Shown here one piece after another: positions 42,477 to 51,515 of a stretch of DNA of 64,000 bases. Every line of letters starts with the position of its first letter. Position 1 is the first letter of the stretch. This DNA is from Bog-473 sp963766995. Lineage in GTDB: Bacteria; Actinomycetota; Acidimicrobiia; Acidimicrobiales; RAAP-2. The position numbers and the translations under genes were made by a program. The DNA lies in the NCBI GenBank assembly GCA_963766995.1, contig CAVYCE010000002.1, positions 434,001 to 498,000 of the forward strand, read 5' to 3'. The notes under the pieces were generated by a model. The model was not told the DNA's origin. It ran no database searches and was given only the letters and a program-made list of their open reading frames with translations.

Positions 42477-43760
42477 CTACTGAGCGGTCGGCGTGCCGGC
42501 CGGCAGCGGGAAGACCGGGCCCTTTTTGGCGCTAGCGGACTCGAAGCAATTGAAGACGTTCTTGCCCTTGTTCAGCACCGGCACGTACTTGGTGCCCTTC
42601 ACTTGGATGTACGCCGCGCAATAGGGCGGGGCGGTGCCCGAGTGTCCCGTCTTGGCCCAGTTGGTCACTGCGGTCAGTCCGCCTGCTGTGAAGTTAGTGA
42701 GTTTGTTGGTCTGAGCGATGACGTTGGCCTGAGTCAGATTGCTGCCCGCCGCCTTCACGCCGGCCACGAACAGGGCAGCGGATTCCCAGCCCTGGATCGC
42801 CACCTCGTCCTGTGCGTACTTGGGCTCGTACTTCTTCATCTCCTTGAGATACAGGCCCAGGCCCGGGTACTCCGAGGTAGAGGCACCGAAGGGCACGTGA
42901 GCGATGCCGAAGTAGATGCCCTGCATCAGGCTCTTGTTGGTGTTGAGTGTTGACTGGTCGTTTCCGTTCAGCCACAGCTGGGTGGTCTTCAAGCCGTACT
43001 GCTGCACGGCGCGGGCCAGGTTGATGTTGCCCAACACATCCATGCAGCTGAGGATGAAGTTCACCCCGTCCTGCTTCATGCGTTGGACGTCGGTGGCCAC
43101 TGTGGTGCCGGGGTAGCCAACACTGAAGTCGGTATACGCCACCGTGTCTCCGGCCTCCACCATGCCCAGGGACGCCGCCTTGCAGGCGTCGTTGGAAGCG
43201 GCGATGCCGTAGGCCACAATGCCGATCTTGGTTGAGTGCGTCGCCTTGGCGACGTACCCCGCTTCAGCTGCTTCAGGCGGGTAATAGAGCACCGAGCCAC
43301 CAGCGGCGAAGAGGTTTGACGCGTTGGCCCAGTTTCCGGTCACGTCGTAGCCGTAGGTGGGGACTTTGGCTTCGACGAAGTAGTTCGGCGAGAACGATGC
43401 CGTGGCCACGCCGGTCACGGCGAAGACATGGTCCTGGTTGATCAGGGTGCTCGCCAGCTGGTTGAACGTGGTGGTGTTGCCACCATCGTCGAGTGGATAT
43501 TTGTAGTTGATCTTTCGGCCGTTCACGCCCCCGCTGGCATTGATGTAGGCGAAGTAAGCCTTCTCGCCGTAAATGAGCGACGAGAAGTTGGAGGCGATCG
43601 GTCCCGTCTGGGTCGAGATGGTGCCAACCGTGATTGAGTTCTTGGTGACCCCTGGGGCCGATGTCGCTGCGCCAGCCGTACCCACGGTGGACAGCGCCCC
43701 GGTGACGAATGCAGCCATGGCTACCGTCCCTGTTCCGACCAACCTCATGCCCTGTTTCAT
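42477..43760 (-). CDS. Periplasmic ligand-binding protein of the Liv-type ABC importer
   Basis: About 427 residues from ATG 43760, which follows a gatgg-rich ribosome site; ATG 43781 is an alternative. A Sec-type signal is visible (MRLVGTGTVAMAAFVTGALSTVGTAGAA) without a lipobox Cys. The mature protein begins TKNSITVGTISTQTGPIASNFSSLIYGEKAYFAYINASGGVNGRKINY, typical of the LivJ-like periplasmic-binding type 1 fold. It probably captures the carboxylate or amino-acid-like substrate of the transporter. Encoded next to CoA and beta-oxidation genes, a lipid-related or aromatic ligand is plausible but unproven. Confidence 0.88.
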   Translation of the reverse strand: MKQGMRLVGTGTVAMAAFVTGALSTVGTAGAATSAPGVTKNSITVGTISTQTGPIASNFSSLIYGEKAYFAYINASGGVNGRKINYKYPLDDGGNTTTFNQLASTLINQDHVFAVTGVATASFSPNYFVEAKVPTYGYDVTGNWANASNLFAAGGSVLYYPPEAAEAGYVAKATHSTKIGIVAYGIAASNDACKAASLGMVEAGDTVAYTDFSVGYPGTTVATDVQRMKQDGVNFILSCMDVLGNINLARAVQQYGLKTTQLWLNGNDQSTLNTNKSLMQGIYFGIAHVPFGASTSEYPGLGLYLKEMKKYEPKYAQDEVAIQGWESAALFVAGVKAAGSNLTQANVIAQTNKLTNFTAGGLTAVTNWAKTGHSGTAPPYCAAYIQVKGTKYVPVLNKGKNVFNCFESASAKKGPVFPLPAGTPTAQ

Positions 43761-43876
43761 GTGTTTGCCATCCCCATTCATTTGGCTCGCCGCATCCCCC
43801 CCGGAATGCTGGTCACTGTAGCTGTCTGAAATCTGAGGTCGCCTTCGGTGAAGTCCCAGCATGATGCTCCTCCCTC

Positions 43877-45577
43877 TCAGTTGAGAAATAGTCGTTGACG
43901 ATCGAATTCGCGCAGTGCCATCACTTCGCTTGGCTCGAGGGGTGCTAGCTCGTCGACCTGGCGCGCCACATCGGGCTCATAGCCGCAGGCGGCTATGAAG
44001 TCGCGGGTACGGTCTTCCAGCGATCCTTCACCCGATGGCACTGCAGCCAGCCGAAGGACACCGTCCTGGCGGCGCATGATGCCCTTGTCGGTCACCACAC
44101 TCACCACCCTGTGTCCTGGAGAAGTCACATAGGCGACGGTGGCCGGAAGGCGCTCGGGTCGAGCCAAGGTCACCACCACGCAGGCGTTGGCCCGGCTGGC
44201 CACGTCATTGGCCCCACCCGAACCGACCAGGAATCGACCCCCAGCCAGCTCGGTGGAGTTCAGCTGGCCGTCCTTGTCCACCTCTGCCGCACCGAGGCAG
44301 CCCACGGTGCGAGTCCCAGGACCGCCGATGACCATGCCCAAGACGGTGGAAGCATCTGACAGGTACGGCGTGTCGGGGAAGACACGGTGATTGAAGATGT
44401 AAGGGTCAGCCGGGGTGGGCTCGTAACCCAACATCCCCAGCTCGGCCGTCAACGTGACGCCACTGCCGGCGGCCCGGGCGCGGGCGACGGCCACCCAGGC
44501 AGCCAGGTTGGCCACGCCCGCTCCGGCCAGCACGGCGTCAGCACCCACGTCGGCCACGACCAATTCCACCTCTCGGGCCCCGAAGGCAGCGGCCTGCTCC
44601 CAGCGCGTAACGGCCGGGTCATCAGGCACGGGAGTGGCGTCGGCGTCCTTCTTCCAGGAAGAGGGATCGGACCGTCCCTGCAGCCAGCGGAGGTGATCGT
44701 CACCCAACTTGGCCAAGTAGTCATCGTGCGTCGACGGTGTGTGCACCCACTCCTGGGCGAAGTCGTCGAATGTGCCCTTGGCTGCGGCCTCGGCCGCCAT
44801 GCTCCAAAAGGCGATGTCCTCGCCGTAACTCTGCATGGGCAGTCCCGGCGCGTAGCAACCTCCGGGATGAGCGCCGAAGGGTGCTTCCACCACGGCCAGC
44901 ACGCGGTGGGCCGGCACCTTCACGCGGTGACCGAGCCCGCGGAGATCGTCCACCACCTTGTCGACCGTGGCCACCACACCACGGCGAGCGGCCCAGGCGC
45001 CCCAGACACCTTCGAGCAAGGGCTCGGAGAAAGCAAGATTGCCGGCACGGTCGGCCACGGCGGCGTGGACGAGAGCCACATCGGGGAAGAGCGGTGCCAC
45101 TAGACCCACGGGACCGAACTCAGTGTCGGCCACGGTAAATGCCTCGTTGTCGGCCATGGAGGAGCCGATGAGGGAGCCAGTGACCACGGCGGGAAGACCG
45201 CGGGCCGCTGCCTCCATGCGTTGAGCCATGGTCAATATGGACCAGTGCTCCACTTCCACTTCGCCTGATTGGTAGGCCGTGGCGAAAATCGGATTTGGGT
45301 TGTAAGTGGGGAAGCTATTGCCCGAGTAGGTGGTCACCACCTTCTTGACCAACCCACCCCGGAAGAACAGTCCGCTCAGCGCGCCGAGGCTGGTCATGAT
45401 GAGAGTGAAGCCCGGGTCCTGTCCCCAGAACTGGCGCGCCATTTCACGCGCGCCGGCCGTCCAACGGCTGTGGCCGAGCATCACGTGGACGGCGTCGCCG
45501 GGGCGCAGGTGTTGTGCGATGGCGTCGTCCAACGCGGTAAACGACGGGCTGAGCGCCCGCTGAGAGGACGGTGTCAC
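43877..45577 (-). CDS. Fused CoA-transferase (family I, alpha and beta subunits in one chain)
   Basis: About 566 residues from GTG 45577; a TTG start at 45610 is also in frame. The N-terminal alpha-like half is DAIAQHLRPGDAVHVMLGHSRWTAGAREMARQFWG and LSGLFFRGGLVKKVVTTYSG. The C-terminal half contains VELVVADVGADAVLAGAGVANLAAW and GGANDVASRANACVVVTLAR. Resembles fused glutaconate/IpdAB-type CoA-transferases; in mycobacteria IpdA and IpdB are two proteins acting on steroid ring intermediates. A catalytic Glu cannot be picked out safely. An 18-codon upstream frame (45630-45574) overlaps this start. Confidence 0.75.
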   Translation of the reverse strand: MTPSSQRALSPSFTALDDAIAQHLRPGDAVHVMLGHSRWTAGAREMARQFWGQDPGFTLIMTSLGALSGLFFRGGLVKKVVTTYSGNSFPTYNPNPIFATAYQSGEVEVEHWSILTMAQRMEAAARGLPAVVTGSLIGSSMADNEAFTVADTEFGPVGLVAPLFPDVALVHAAVADRAGNLAFSEPLLEGVWGAWAARRGVVATVDKVVDDLRGLGHRVKVPAHRVLAVVEAPFGAHPGGCYAPGLPMQSYGEDIAFWSMAAEAAAKGTFDDFAQEWVHTPSTHDDYLAKLGDDHLRWLQGRSDPSSWKKDADATPVPDDPAVTRWEQAAAFGAREVELVVADVGADAVLAGAGVANLAAWVAVARARAAGSGVTLTAELGMLGYEPTPADPYIFNHRVFPDTPYLSDASTVLGMVIGGPGTRTVGCLGAAEVDKDGQLNSTELAGGRFLVGSGGANDVASRANACVVVTLARPERLPATVAYVTSPGHRVVSVVTDKGIMRRQDGVLRLAAVPSGEGSLEDRTRDFIAACGYEPDVARQVDELAPLEPSEVMALREFDRQRLFLN

Positions 45578-45630
45578 TCTTGGCTCGCCTCGGGCTCGTC
45601 CCAATTGCAAAGGTGCTGGTCAAGATTCAT
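45574..45630 (-). other. Possible 18-codon leader frame coupled to the CoA-transferase start
   Basis: ATG 45630, preceded by cagggg, encodes MNLDQHLCNWDEPEASQE and stops at 45574, overlapping the GTG start at 45577 (GTGA). It could be a small leader peptide that couples translation, or the true N-terminus displaced by a frameshift. Not supported by homology. Confidence 0.3.
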
Positions 45631-45649
45631 TTTGGACCCCTGAGACACC

Positions 45650-45663
45650 TGACCACCGTGTCA
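45650..45663. promoter_or_regulatory. Inverted repeat TGACCACCGTGTCA between TetR and CoA-transferase genes
   Basis: With flanks, ACCTGAC and GTCAGGT form 7-bp arms around CACCGT; on the minus strand it reads TGACACGGTGGTCA. It is 44 bp from the tetR start and 20 bp from the ATG of the minus-strand leader, so it fits autoregulation. Family member of the TGAC-N6-GTCA sites. Confidence 0.65.
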
Positions 45664-45707
45664 GGTTAGCCATTTCGACCACCCTGGGGCACTACCATCG
45701 GGGAGGC

Positions 45708-46475
45708 ATGGCGCCGCCCCGAGTCACCCGCGATGCGACGGGCGTGGCCGAGGGCGTCAAGAAGCCGGTTCGCAAGCCGCCTCCTCGAGCCGTGGCCGTT
45801 TCAGCGGGCGATCGCAATGGGCTGCCCTTCGCCGATGCCGATGCCGTGGGGGCACCAGCCAGCCGCCGGGTCCTACGCAGCCAGGGCAAGCACACCATGC
45901 GAAAGCTGTTGGATGCGGCCATGGTGGCCTTCGATCGCCGGGGCTACCACGCCACCCGGGTCAACGACGTGGTCGAGATCGCCAAAACCTCGCACGGCAC
46001 CTTCTATCTGTACTTCTCCAACAAAGAGGACCTGCTGCGCGCGTTGGTAGCTGAGGCGGCTACCGAGGCGCAGCATCTCTACGACACGCTGAACACCTCA
46101 CCCGAACTGGGGAGCGCGCCCCAGTGGGAAGACGTGCGGGATTGGGTCAGTGCCTATTCGGAGCTCTGGACTCGCTACGCACCATTGTTCCGGGCCTGGA
46201 CCGACCTCGGCACCATCGATCCAGAGCTGATCGACGTCATCCGCCAGACCTTCACCGTCATGGCCGAGGCACTCTCCAAACAGATCAGCCCTGAGGTATC
46301 AGGCCACATCATCGATCCGGAGGCCGCCGGCATGGCGGTGTTGGCCATGCTCGACCGCTTCCACTATCTGCGGGAGTTTGTCGGGCAACCGATGGACGAG
46401 ATGGCCATCGACACCATGACGACGATGGTGTATCGAGCACTGTTCAATGTGAGTGGCGAGCGCGGAGGCTCCTAA
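45708..46475 (+). CDS. TetR-family transcriptional regulator
   Basis: 255 residues from ATG 45708, behind ggggaggc. A 60-residue basic/proline-rich N-terminal extension (RVTRDATGVAEGVKKPVRKPPPR) precedes the TetR HTH at about residues 64-110: TMRKLLDAAMVAFDRRGYHATRVNDVVEIAKTSHGTFYLYFSNKEDLLRALVAEA. The C-terminal ligand domain is helical (FRAWTDLGTIDPELIDVIRQTF). It is the only TetR in the window and has a member of the TGAC-N6-GTCA family in its upstream gap, so it is the prime candidate for the protein that reads these sites. A CoA-thioester ligand is inferred. Confidence 0.92.
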   Translation: MAPPRVTRDATGVAEGVKKPVRKPPPRAVAVSAGDRNGLPFADADAVGAPASRRVLRSQGKHTMRKLLDAAMVAFDRRGYHATRVNDVVEIAKTSHGTFYLYFSNKEDLLRALVAEAATEAQHLYDTLNTSPELGSAPQWEDVRDWVSAYSELWTRYAPLFRAWTDLGTIDPELIDVIRQTFTVMAEALSKQISPEVSGHIIDPEAAGMAVLAMLDRFHYLREFVGQPMDEMAIDTMTTMVYRALFNVSGERGGS

Positions 46476-46493
46476 GGGTTCGTCGGCAGGGCG

Positions 46494-47321
46494 TCAGCTG
46501 CGGGGGAACACTTGGTTGTACATCCCGTCCACTCCGGAGCCATGCAACGTGAGGCCGCCGTCGACCACGATGTTCTGACCGGTCACAAATCTGGCTAAGT
46601 CGGAGCAGAGAAACACCACGACGTCGGCTATGTCTTCGGGCTCACCCACCCGGGCCACCGGCGTGTCGCGCTCAAAGCGTTCCTGCTGGTTGGGCATGAA
46701 CTCGAACATGGGCGCCGTCATGGCCGTGCGGATCATGCCCGGTGACACGGCGTTGACCCGGATGGCAGGGGCGTACTCGAGGGCGGCCACCGCGGTGAGC
46801 GCGGCCACTGCTGCTTTGGAGGCGGCGTACGGACCCTCACCGGCGGCCGGCCTGGTGCCACTGATGGAGGCGGTGCTGACGATGGCTCCACTTCCCGTTC
46901 GTTGCAGGTGCGGCACGGCGGCCCGGAAACCGGCGTACACACCGGTGAGATTGATACGCATCACCCGGTCCCACTCGGCCGGCTCCATCTCATGCAGCTT
47001 GCCGAAGGTCGAAGTGCCGGCGTTGTTGAAGAGACAGTCCAGTCCGCCCAATGCGGCTACTGCTTCGTCGACGACCTGGCGCAGGGCATTGGGGTCGCCG
47101 ACGTCGACGGTGAAGGCATGCGCGGTGCCGGTGCCGGTGCCGGTGCTGGTGCTGGTGCCTGTGTTGGTGCCGATCTCTCGAGCGACACTGTGGGCAGCGT
47201 CGGCGTTGAGATCCAGCACTGCCACCCGTGCGCCTTCTTCAGCCATGCGGAGACATGTGGCGCGCCCGATCCCGGAACCACCTCCGGTGACGATGGCGGC
47301 CTTGCCATCAAGCAGTCCCAT
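46494..47321 (-). CDS. Short-chain dehydrogenase/reductase with repeat-expanded loop
   Basis: 275 residues from ATG 47321 (MGLLDGKAAIVTGGGSGIGRAT). Motifs: glycine-rich GGGSGIGRAT, AVLDLNADAAH, NNAGTST, catalytic STASISG and YAASKAA, and FVTGQNIVVDGGLTLHG. An oddity: after SVAREIG there is a Thr/Gly/Ser run (GTNTGTSTSTGTGTGTAH) encoded by a (ggtgcc)-like hexanucleotide run near 47126-47170, placed in a loop of the Rossmann fold. It overlaps the thioesterase gene by 14 nt. Confidence 0.88.
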   Translation of the reverse strand: MGLLDGKAAIVTGGGSGIGRATCLRMAEEGARVAVLDLNADAAHSVAREIGTNTGTSTSTGTGTGTAHAFTVDVGDPNALRQVVDEAVAALGGLDCLFNNAGTSTFGKLHEMEPAEWDRVMRINLTGVYAGFRAAVPHLQRTGSGAIVSTASISGTRPAAGEGPYAASKAAVAALTAVAALEYAPAIRVNAVSPGMIRTAMTAPMFEFMPNQQERFERDTPVARVGEPEDIADVVVFLCSDLARFVTGQNIVVDGGLTLHGSGVDGMYNQVFPRS

Positions 47322-48252
47322 CGGCTGTCCCTTCTTGTTCGATGCGGTCGTGTCCCTCAGCCAGGCGCCGGCGTTGCTCCTCGACCCACGGTGGTGATTC
47401 GAAGTCGATGGGCACATCGAGCTTCCGGATGAGGAGTTCCTGGGCCATGCTCAGGTGGAGTTGGCCATCCTCCCCATGCATGGTGGCCCGAATGGTCGCC
47501 CTTCCTCCGGTATTGACGAGGGCCTGAAGATCGAAGAGGTTCCATTCGTCGGCTCGAGCCGGACGGTGGAACCACAGCGCATGGTCCAGGCTGGCGTCCG
47601 TGTGGGTACCCCACGACCCCAAACTGTGCGGTCGAAAAGAAGCGCCGGTCATGTCGGAGAGGTAGGCCAGGGCGCAGGCGTGCAGGGCCGGGTCATCGGG
47701 CATGCGCTCGCGGGCGCGCATCCAGCAGCGCCGAGTGGAGAGGTACGTGCCGTCGCTGCGGCGCTCCGTCGACCCGAGCTCTCGAACATCAAATGGGAAG
47801 GGCTCCTCGAATCCCATGACGTCGGCCGGAGCTGGGATGCCTTGGTTCACTGGCAGCTGATACTCGTCGCCCGCTTCGGGCGCGTGAAAGGAGCAGTGCA
47901 TGGTGAAGACGTCCTTGCCCTCTACCTCGCTGGTCACTTCCCTGGTACTGAAAGAGCGGCCATCGCGCACCCGGCGCACGGTGTGAGTCGACGGGATGCC
48001 CGGCGTGGAAGGGCGAAGGAAGTAGGCGTGCAGTGAATGCACCGTTGGCCCCTCAGGCACGGTGCGCATGGCGGCATGCAGCGCCTGAGCCACCACCATG
48101 CCGCCGAAGGTGCGCTCGCCCGGCCACCACGATGGACTGATCGACACGAACCGCTCGTTGCCATCGGCGTCGGGGGTGGTGGGGGCGCCCTCGAACGCCT
48201 CGAGCAGCTGAGTCATGGTGCCCGACATGAACTCGGTCTCGTCAATCTCCAT
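47308..48252 (-). CDS. Acyl-CoA thioesterase II-like (TesB, double hot-dog)
   Basis: About 314 residues from ATG 48252 (MEIDETEFMS), behind gagggaag. The TesB two-hot-dog layout is visible: SPSWWPGERTFGGMVVAQALHAAMRTVPEGPTVHSLHAYFLRPSTPG in the first half, and FRPHSLGSWGTHTDASLDHALWFHRPARADEWNLFDLQALVNTGGRATIRATMHGEDGQL with the Asp/Gln/Thr-like active-site positions in the second. It hydrolyses acyl-CoA to a free acid. It is co-transcribed with the SDR (14-nt overlap) and follows the AllA-like gene by 11 bp. Confidence 0.9.
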   Translation of the reverse strand: MEIDETEFMSGTMTQLLEAFEGAPTTPDADGNERFVSISPSWWPGERTFGGMVVAQALHAAMRTVPEGPTVHSLHAYFLRPSTPGIPSTHTVRRVRDGRSFSTREVTSEVEGKDVFTMHCSFHAPEAGDEYQLPVNQGIPAPADVMGFEEPFPFDVRELGSTERRSDGTYLSTRRCWMRARERMPDDPALHACALAYLSDMTGASFRPHSLGSWGTHTDASLDHALWFHRPARADEWNLFDLQALVNTGGRATIRATMHGEDGQLHLSMAQELLIRKLDVPIDFESPPWVEEQRRRLAEGHDRIEQEGTADGTA

Positions 48253-48263
48253 GGCCGCTTCCC

Positions 48264-48767
48264 TCAACCCAAGACCACGTCAACCGACAGGCCCTTGGCG
48301 GCCAGATCGACGCAGGCGTTGTCTTCGGCGTAGCGGAGCCCTTGGACATTGAAGAGGCTGACCGACGGGCCTTCCACCGGAAACGGTCCCCAATGCCAAG
48401 TGCCCGGGTGCAGCACAAACGGCTCCAATGTCTCGAGCCGGAACACGCGGACCGTGTCGGCGTCAGCGGGATCAGTGAACTGCACCGCGGCGGGAGCCAC
48501 GGCAATCACTGCGGGGACATCGAGGGCCATGATGGTTTGGGTGTGCGTGTCGTGCCGGAAGAGCACTTCGCAGCGGAGGCCATCGTCGGTGGCTGGCACT
48601 TCCGCTCGGGCGTGCCCGATGATGTTCACATGGGCGTCTCCCCACTCGAAGGTCAGCCGGTGCTCGCCGTCCCGCGGGTCGGTGTCCGCCACGGGCAGCC
48701 ACCCGAACGGCGCCCATGTCTCGGCCGACAACGGCTCGGGTGAGACTCTTCGATGCTCCTTGGACAC
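48264..48767 (-). CDS. Ureidoglycolate lyase (AllA)-like cupin-fold protein
   Basis: 167 residues. Marks of the AllA fold: PLSAETWAPFGWLPVA, CEVLFRHDTHTQTIMALDVPAVIAVAPAA, and LHPGTWHWGPFPVEGPSVSLFNVQG. AllA releases urea from ureidoglycolate in allantoin use. No other purine-degradation gene is visible here, and the neighbours are CoA enzymes, so a different hydroxyacid-type substrate is possible. It is divergent from the cupin gene across an operator at 48859-48872. Confidence 0.75.
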   Translation of the reverse strand: MSKEHRRVSPEPLSAETWAPFGWLPVADTDPRDGEHRLTFEWGDAHVNIIGHARAEVPATDDGLRCEVLFRHDTHTQTIMALDVPAVIAVAPAAVQFTDPADADTVRVFRLETLEPFVLHPGTWHWGPFPVEGPSVSLFNVQGLRYAEDNACVDLAAKGLSVDVVLG

Positions 48768-48858
48768 GCAATTCCCTTCTGGTCGGCGGCGTACCGGGTT
48801 CCGGCCCGGAGAACAGGGCGAGATTGCACTTCGCCGGTGTCACAGCCACGATCTAACC

Positions 48859-48872
48859 TGACACTGGAGTCA
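48859..48872. promoter_or_regulatory. Inverted repeat TGACACTGGAGTCA between divergent genes
   Basis: CTGAC and GTCAG arms around ACTGGA. It is 28 bp before the cupin start at 48900 and 92 bp from the AllA-like start. It is a less perfect member of the TGAC-N6-GTCA family, retaining the TGACAC half. Confidence 0.5.
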
Positions 48873-48899
48873 GTCTACGGAGTGAGAGAGGTCGTCGAA

Positions 48900-49283
48900 A
48901 TGGACGTGCGCAGCATTGAGGCCAAGGCGCCGGTCGTCGAGCACAACGGCACCGTCCCGGTGTGGTGGATGATCGAATCCCGCGAGTTCAAGGACATCAC
49001 CGACGGCGGTTACCTAGAGCTGGTGAACGAGTTCGAGGTCCCCGGGGGCGGCCTGGTCGACCCTCACTCCCACCCCACCCACGAGTTCTATTACGTCATG
49101 AACGGCAAGGGCGTCATGACGATCGACGGTGAGGATCGGGACATTTCACAAGGCGATCTCGTCTACATCCCGCCGGACAAGGTCCACTCGCTGCGACCCA
49201 TCAGCGACCACGCGCCTATCCACTGCTTCTGCTTCGCCATCGGCGTCAAGGGAGCGGGCAAAATTAACTACACCACGCACTGA
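48900..49283 (+). CDS. Small cupin-fold protein
   Basis: 127 residues from ATG 48900. A conserved cupin barrel is visible: DPHSHPTHEFYYVMNGKGVMTIDG gives the first motif with His, His and Glu metal ligands; the second motif is GDLVYIPPDKVHSLRP. It may bind a metal and act as a dioxygenase, isomerase or sensor. Its stop codon is directly followed by the GTG of the 2-hydroxyacid dehydrogenase gene, so the two are coupled. Confidence 0.85.
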   Translation: MDVRSIEAKAPVVEHNGTVPVWWMIESREFKDITDGGYLELVNEFEVPGGGLVDPHSHPTHEFYYVMNGKGVMTIDGEDRDISQGDLVYIPPDKVHSLRPISDHAPIHCFCFAIGVKGAGKINYTTH

Positions 49284-50237
49284 GTGGCTCGCGTTGTAGT
49301 AACCCGTCGGCTGACCCCCGGTGGGACCGATCCGTTGGTCGAGGCCGGCCACGAGGTGGTCGAGGCATTCGGGGACGACGACACGCCCTTAAGTGCGGAA
49401 GCGTTGGCTGGGCAGGCGTCGGAGAGCGACGGCATGGTGTGCCTGCTGACCGACCGCATTGACGCTGCCGTGTTGGAGGCGGGTGCGGCCGGTCGTTTGC
49501 AGGTCGTGGCCAACGCGGCGGTGGGGTACGACAACATCAATGTGGCGGCCGCTCGTTCGTTAGGGATCGCCGTGTGCAACACGCCCGGGGTGTTGGACGA
49601 CACCACGGCCGATCTGGCGTTCCTATTGATCCTGGCTGCTCGAAGGGATGCCACCGCGGCTGAGGCCGATCTTCGGGGGGGCCGTTGGACCGGCTGGGGC
49701 TTCAACACGAACTTGGCCCACGATGTGTACGGCGCCACTCTGGGATTGATCGGATACGGCCGAATTGCCCAGGCGGTGGCCCGTCGTGCCGCCGGGTTCG
49801 ACATGGAGGTCCTGCACATCTCCCGGACGCCGACCGGTGTGCCCGGGTACGTGGCGGATCTGGGCGAGCTGCTGGCTCGTTCGGACATCGTGAGCTTGCA
49901 CACGCCGCTGACCGAGACCACCCGCCACCTGATCGGCCGGGACGAGCTGGCCCTTATGAAGCCGACCGCGGTGTTGGTGAACACGGCCCGGGGGCCGGTG
50001 GTTGACGAGGAGGCGCTGGCCGACGCGCTGGAAGCGGGCATCATTGCCGGAGCCGGGCTCGACGTGTTCGACGGCGAACCGACGGTGAATCCCCGCTTGT
50101 TGGCGGCGCCCCGGGCCACTCTGCTCCCTCATGTGGGCAGCGCCACCATTGGGACTCGCACCCGCATGGCCCAGCTGGCCAGCCAGGGTGTGTGCGATGT
50201 ATTGGCGGGTCGGACGCCACCCAATCTGGTGATCTGA
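49284..50237 (+). CDS. D-isomer-specific 2-hydroxyacid dehydrogenase (glyoxylate/hydroxypyruvate reductase-like)
   Basis: 317 residues, GTG start. N-terminal substrate domain (AAVGYDNINVAAARSLGIAVCNTPGVLDDTTADLAFLLILAA), NAD-binding motif GATLGLIGYGRIAQAVARRAAGFDMEVLHISRTP, catalytic Arg in NTARGPVVDEEAL, Glu in AGLDVFDGEP, and His in LLPHVGSAT. It reduces 2-oxoacids such as glyoxylate. It is read from a GTG directly after the cupin stop; the AllA-like protein in the divergent unit would produce glyoxylate if it is a true ureidoglycolate lyase, which would make sense of the pairing. Confidence 0.92.
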   Translation: MARVVVTRRLTPGGTDPLVEAGHEVVEAFGDDDTPLSAEALAGQASESDGMVCLLTDRIDAAVLEAGAAGRLQVVANAAVGYDNINVAAARSLGIAVCNTPGVLDDTTADLAFLLILAARRDATAAEADLRGGRWTGWGFNTNLAHDVYGATLGLIGYGRIAQAVARRAAGFDMEVLHISRTPTGVPGYVADLGELLARSDIVSLHTPLTETTRHLIGRDELALMKPTAVLVNTARGPVVDEEALADALEAGIIAGAGLDVFDGEPTVNPRLLAAPRATLLPHVGSATIGTRTRMAQLASQGVCDVLAGRTPPNLVI

Positions 50238-50249
50238 CCGGTTGGCGGT

Positions 50250-51074
<825 letters not shown>

Positions 51075-51076
51075 GC

Positions 51077-51415
51077 CTATACCTCCGCTACGTCCATCGA
51101 CACGATGTGGAACTCCTCACCCGTCACCAGCTTGACCTCGAAGCTGTCGCAGGCAGCGCAGCAGAGGATGGGCATGTCCAGCGTGGTCTGTGCGGCACAT
51201 TCCAGGCACACGACGGTGGCGGGCACCTGCTCAATCACGAGAGCGCAGCCCTTGAGGTCGGTGGTATCGGTCAGCATCTCCCAACCGAATTGCAGTGCAT
51301 CGGGCACCACTTGGCGCAGATGCCCGATGCGGACCGTGACCTGAGTAACGGGACGGCCTTCCGCGTGCTTCGTCACCGAAGTGACGATGGCGTCGCAGAG
51401 TGAGAGCTCATGCAA
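51077..51415 (-). CDS. hypA: Hydrogenase nickel chaperone HypA
   Basis: 112 residues beginning MHELSLC with the N-terminal His that binds Ni. The zinc domain is CLECAAQTTLD and CCACDSF-like, two CxxC groups. HypA hands nickel to HypB and the apo-large subunit. It is the upstream gene of a two-gene minus operon with hypB. The 100-bp divergent gap to the fur gene holds the common promoters; I see no certain Fur box in it. Confidence 0.94.
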   Translation of the reverse strand: MHELSLCDAIVTSVTKHAEGRPVTQVTVRIGHLRQVVPDALQFGWEMLTDTTDLKGCALVIEQVPATVVCLECAAQTTLDMPILCCAACDSFEVKLVTGEEFHIVSMDVAEV

Positions 51416-51515
51416 TGGAATTCCTTCCCGGCGCGAGCATATCGACGGCCTCTCGTGAAAGCTTGGGCGCGCTCAACATGCAACCCGAAGGCCTTGGGGC
51501 AGTGCTTACACTGAT

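Noticed and set aside
51416..51515. Fur or Nur box in the hypA-fur gap
   Set aside because: No TTGCAA-N5-TTGCAA or similar symmetric box could be found; the sequence atgcaa...ttgg is too degenerate.
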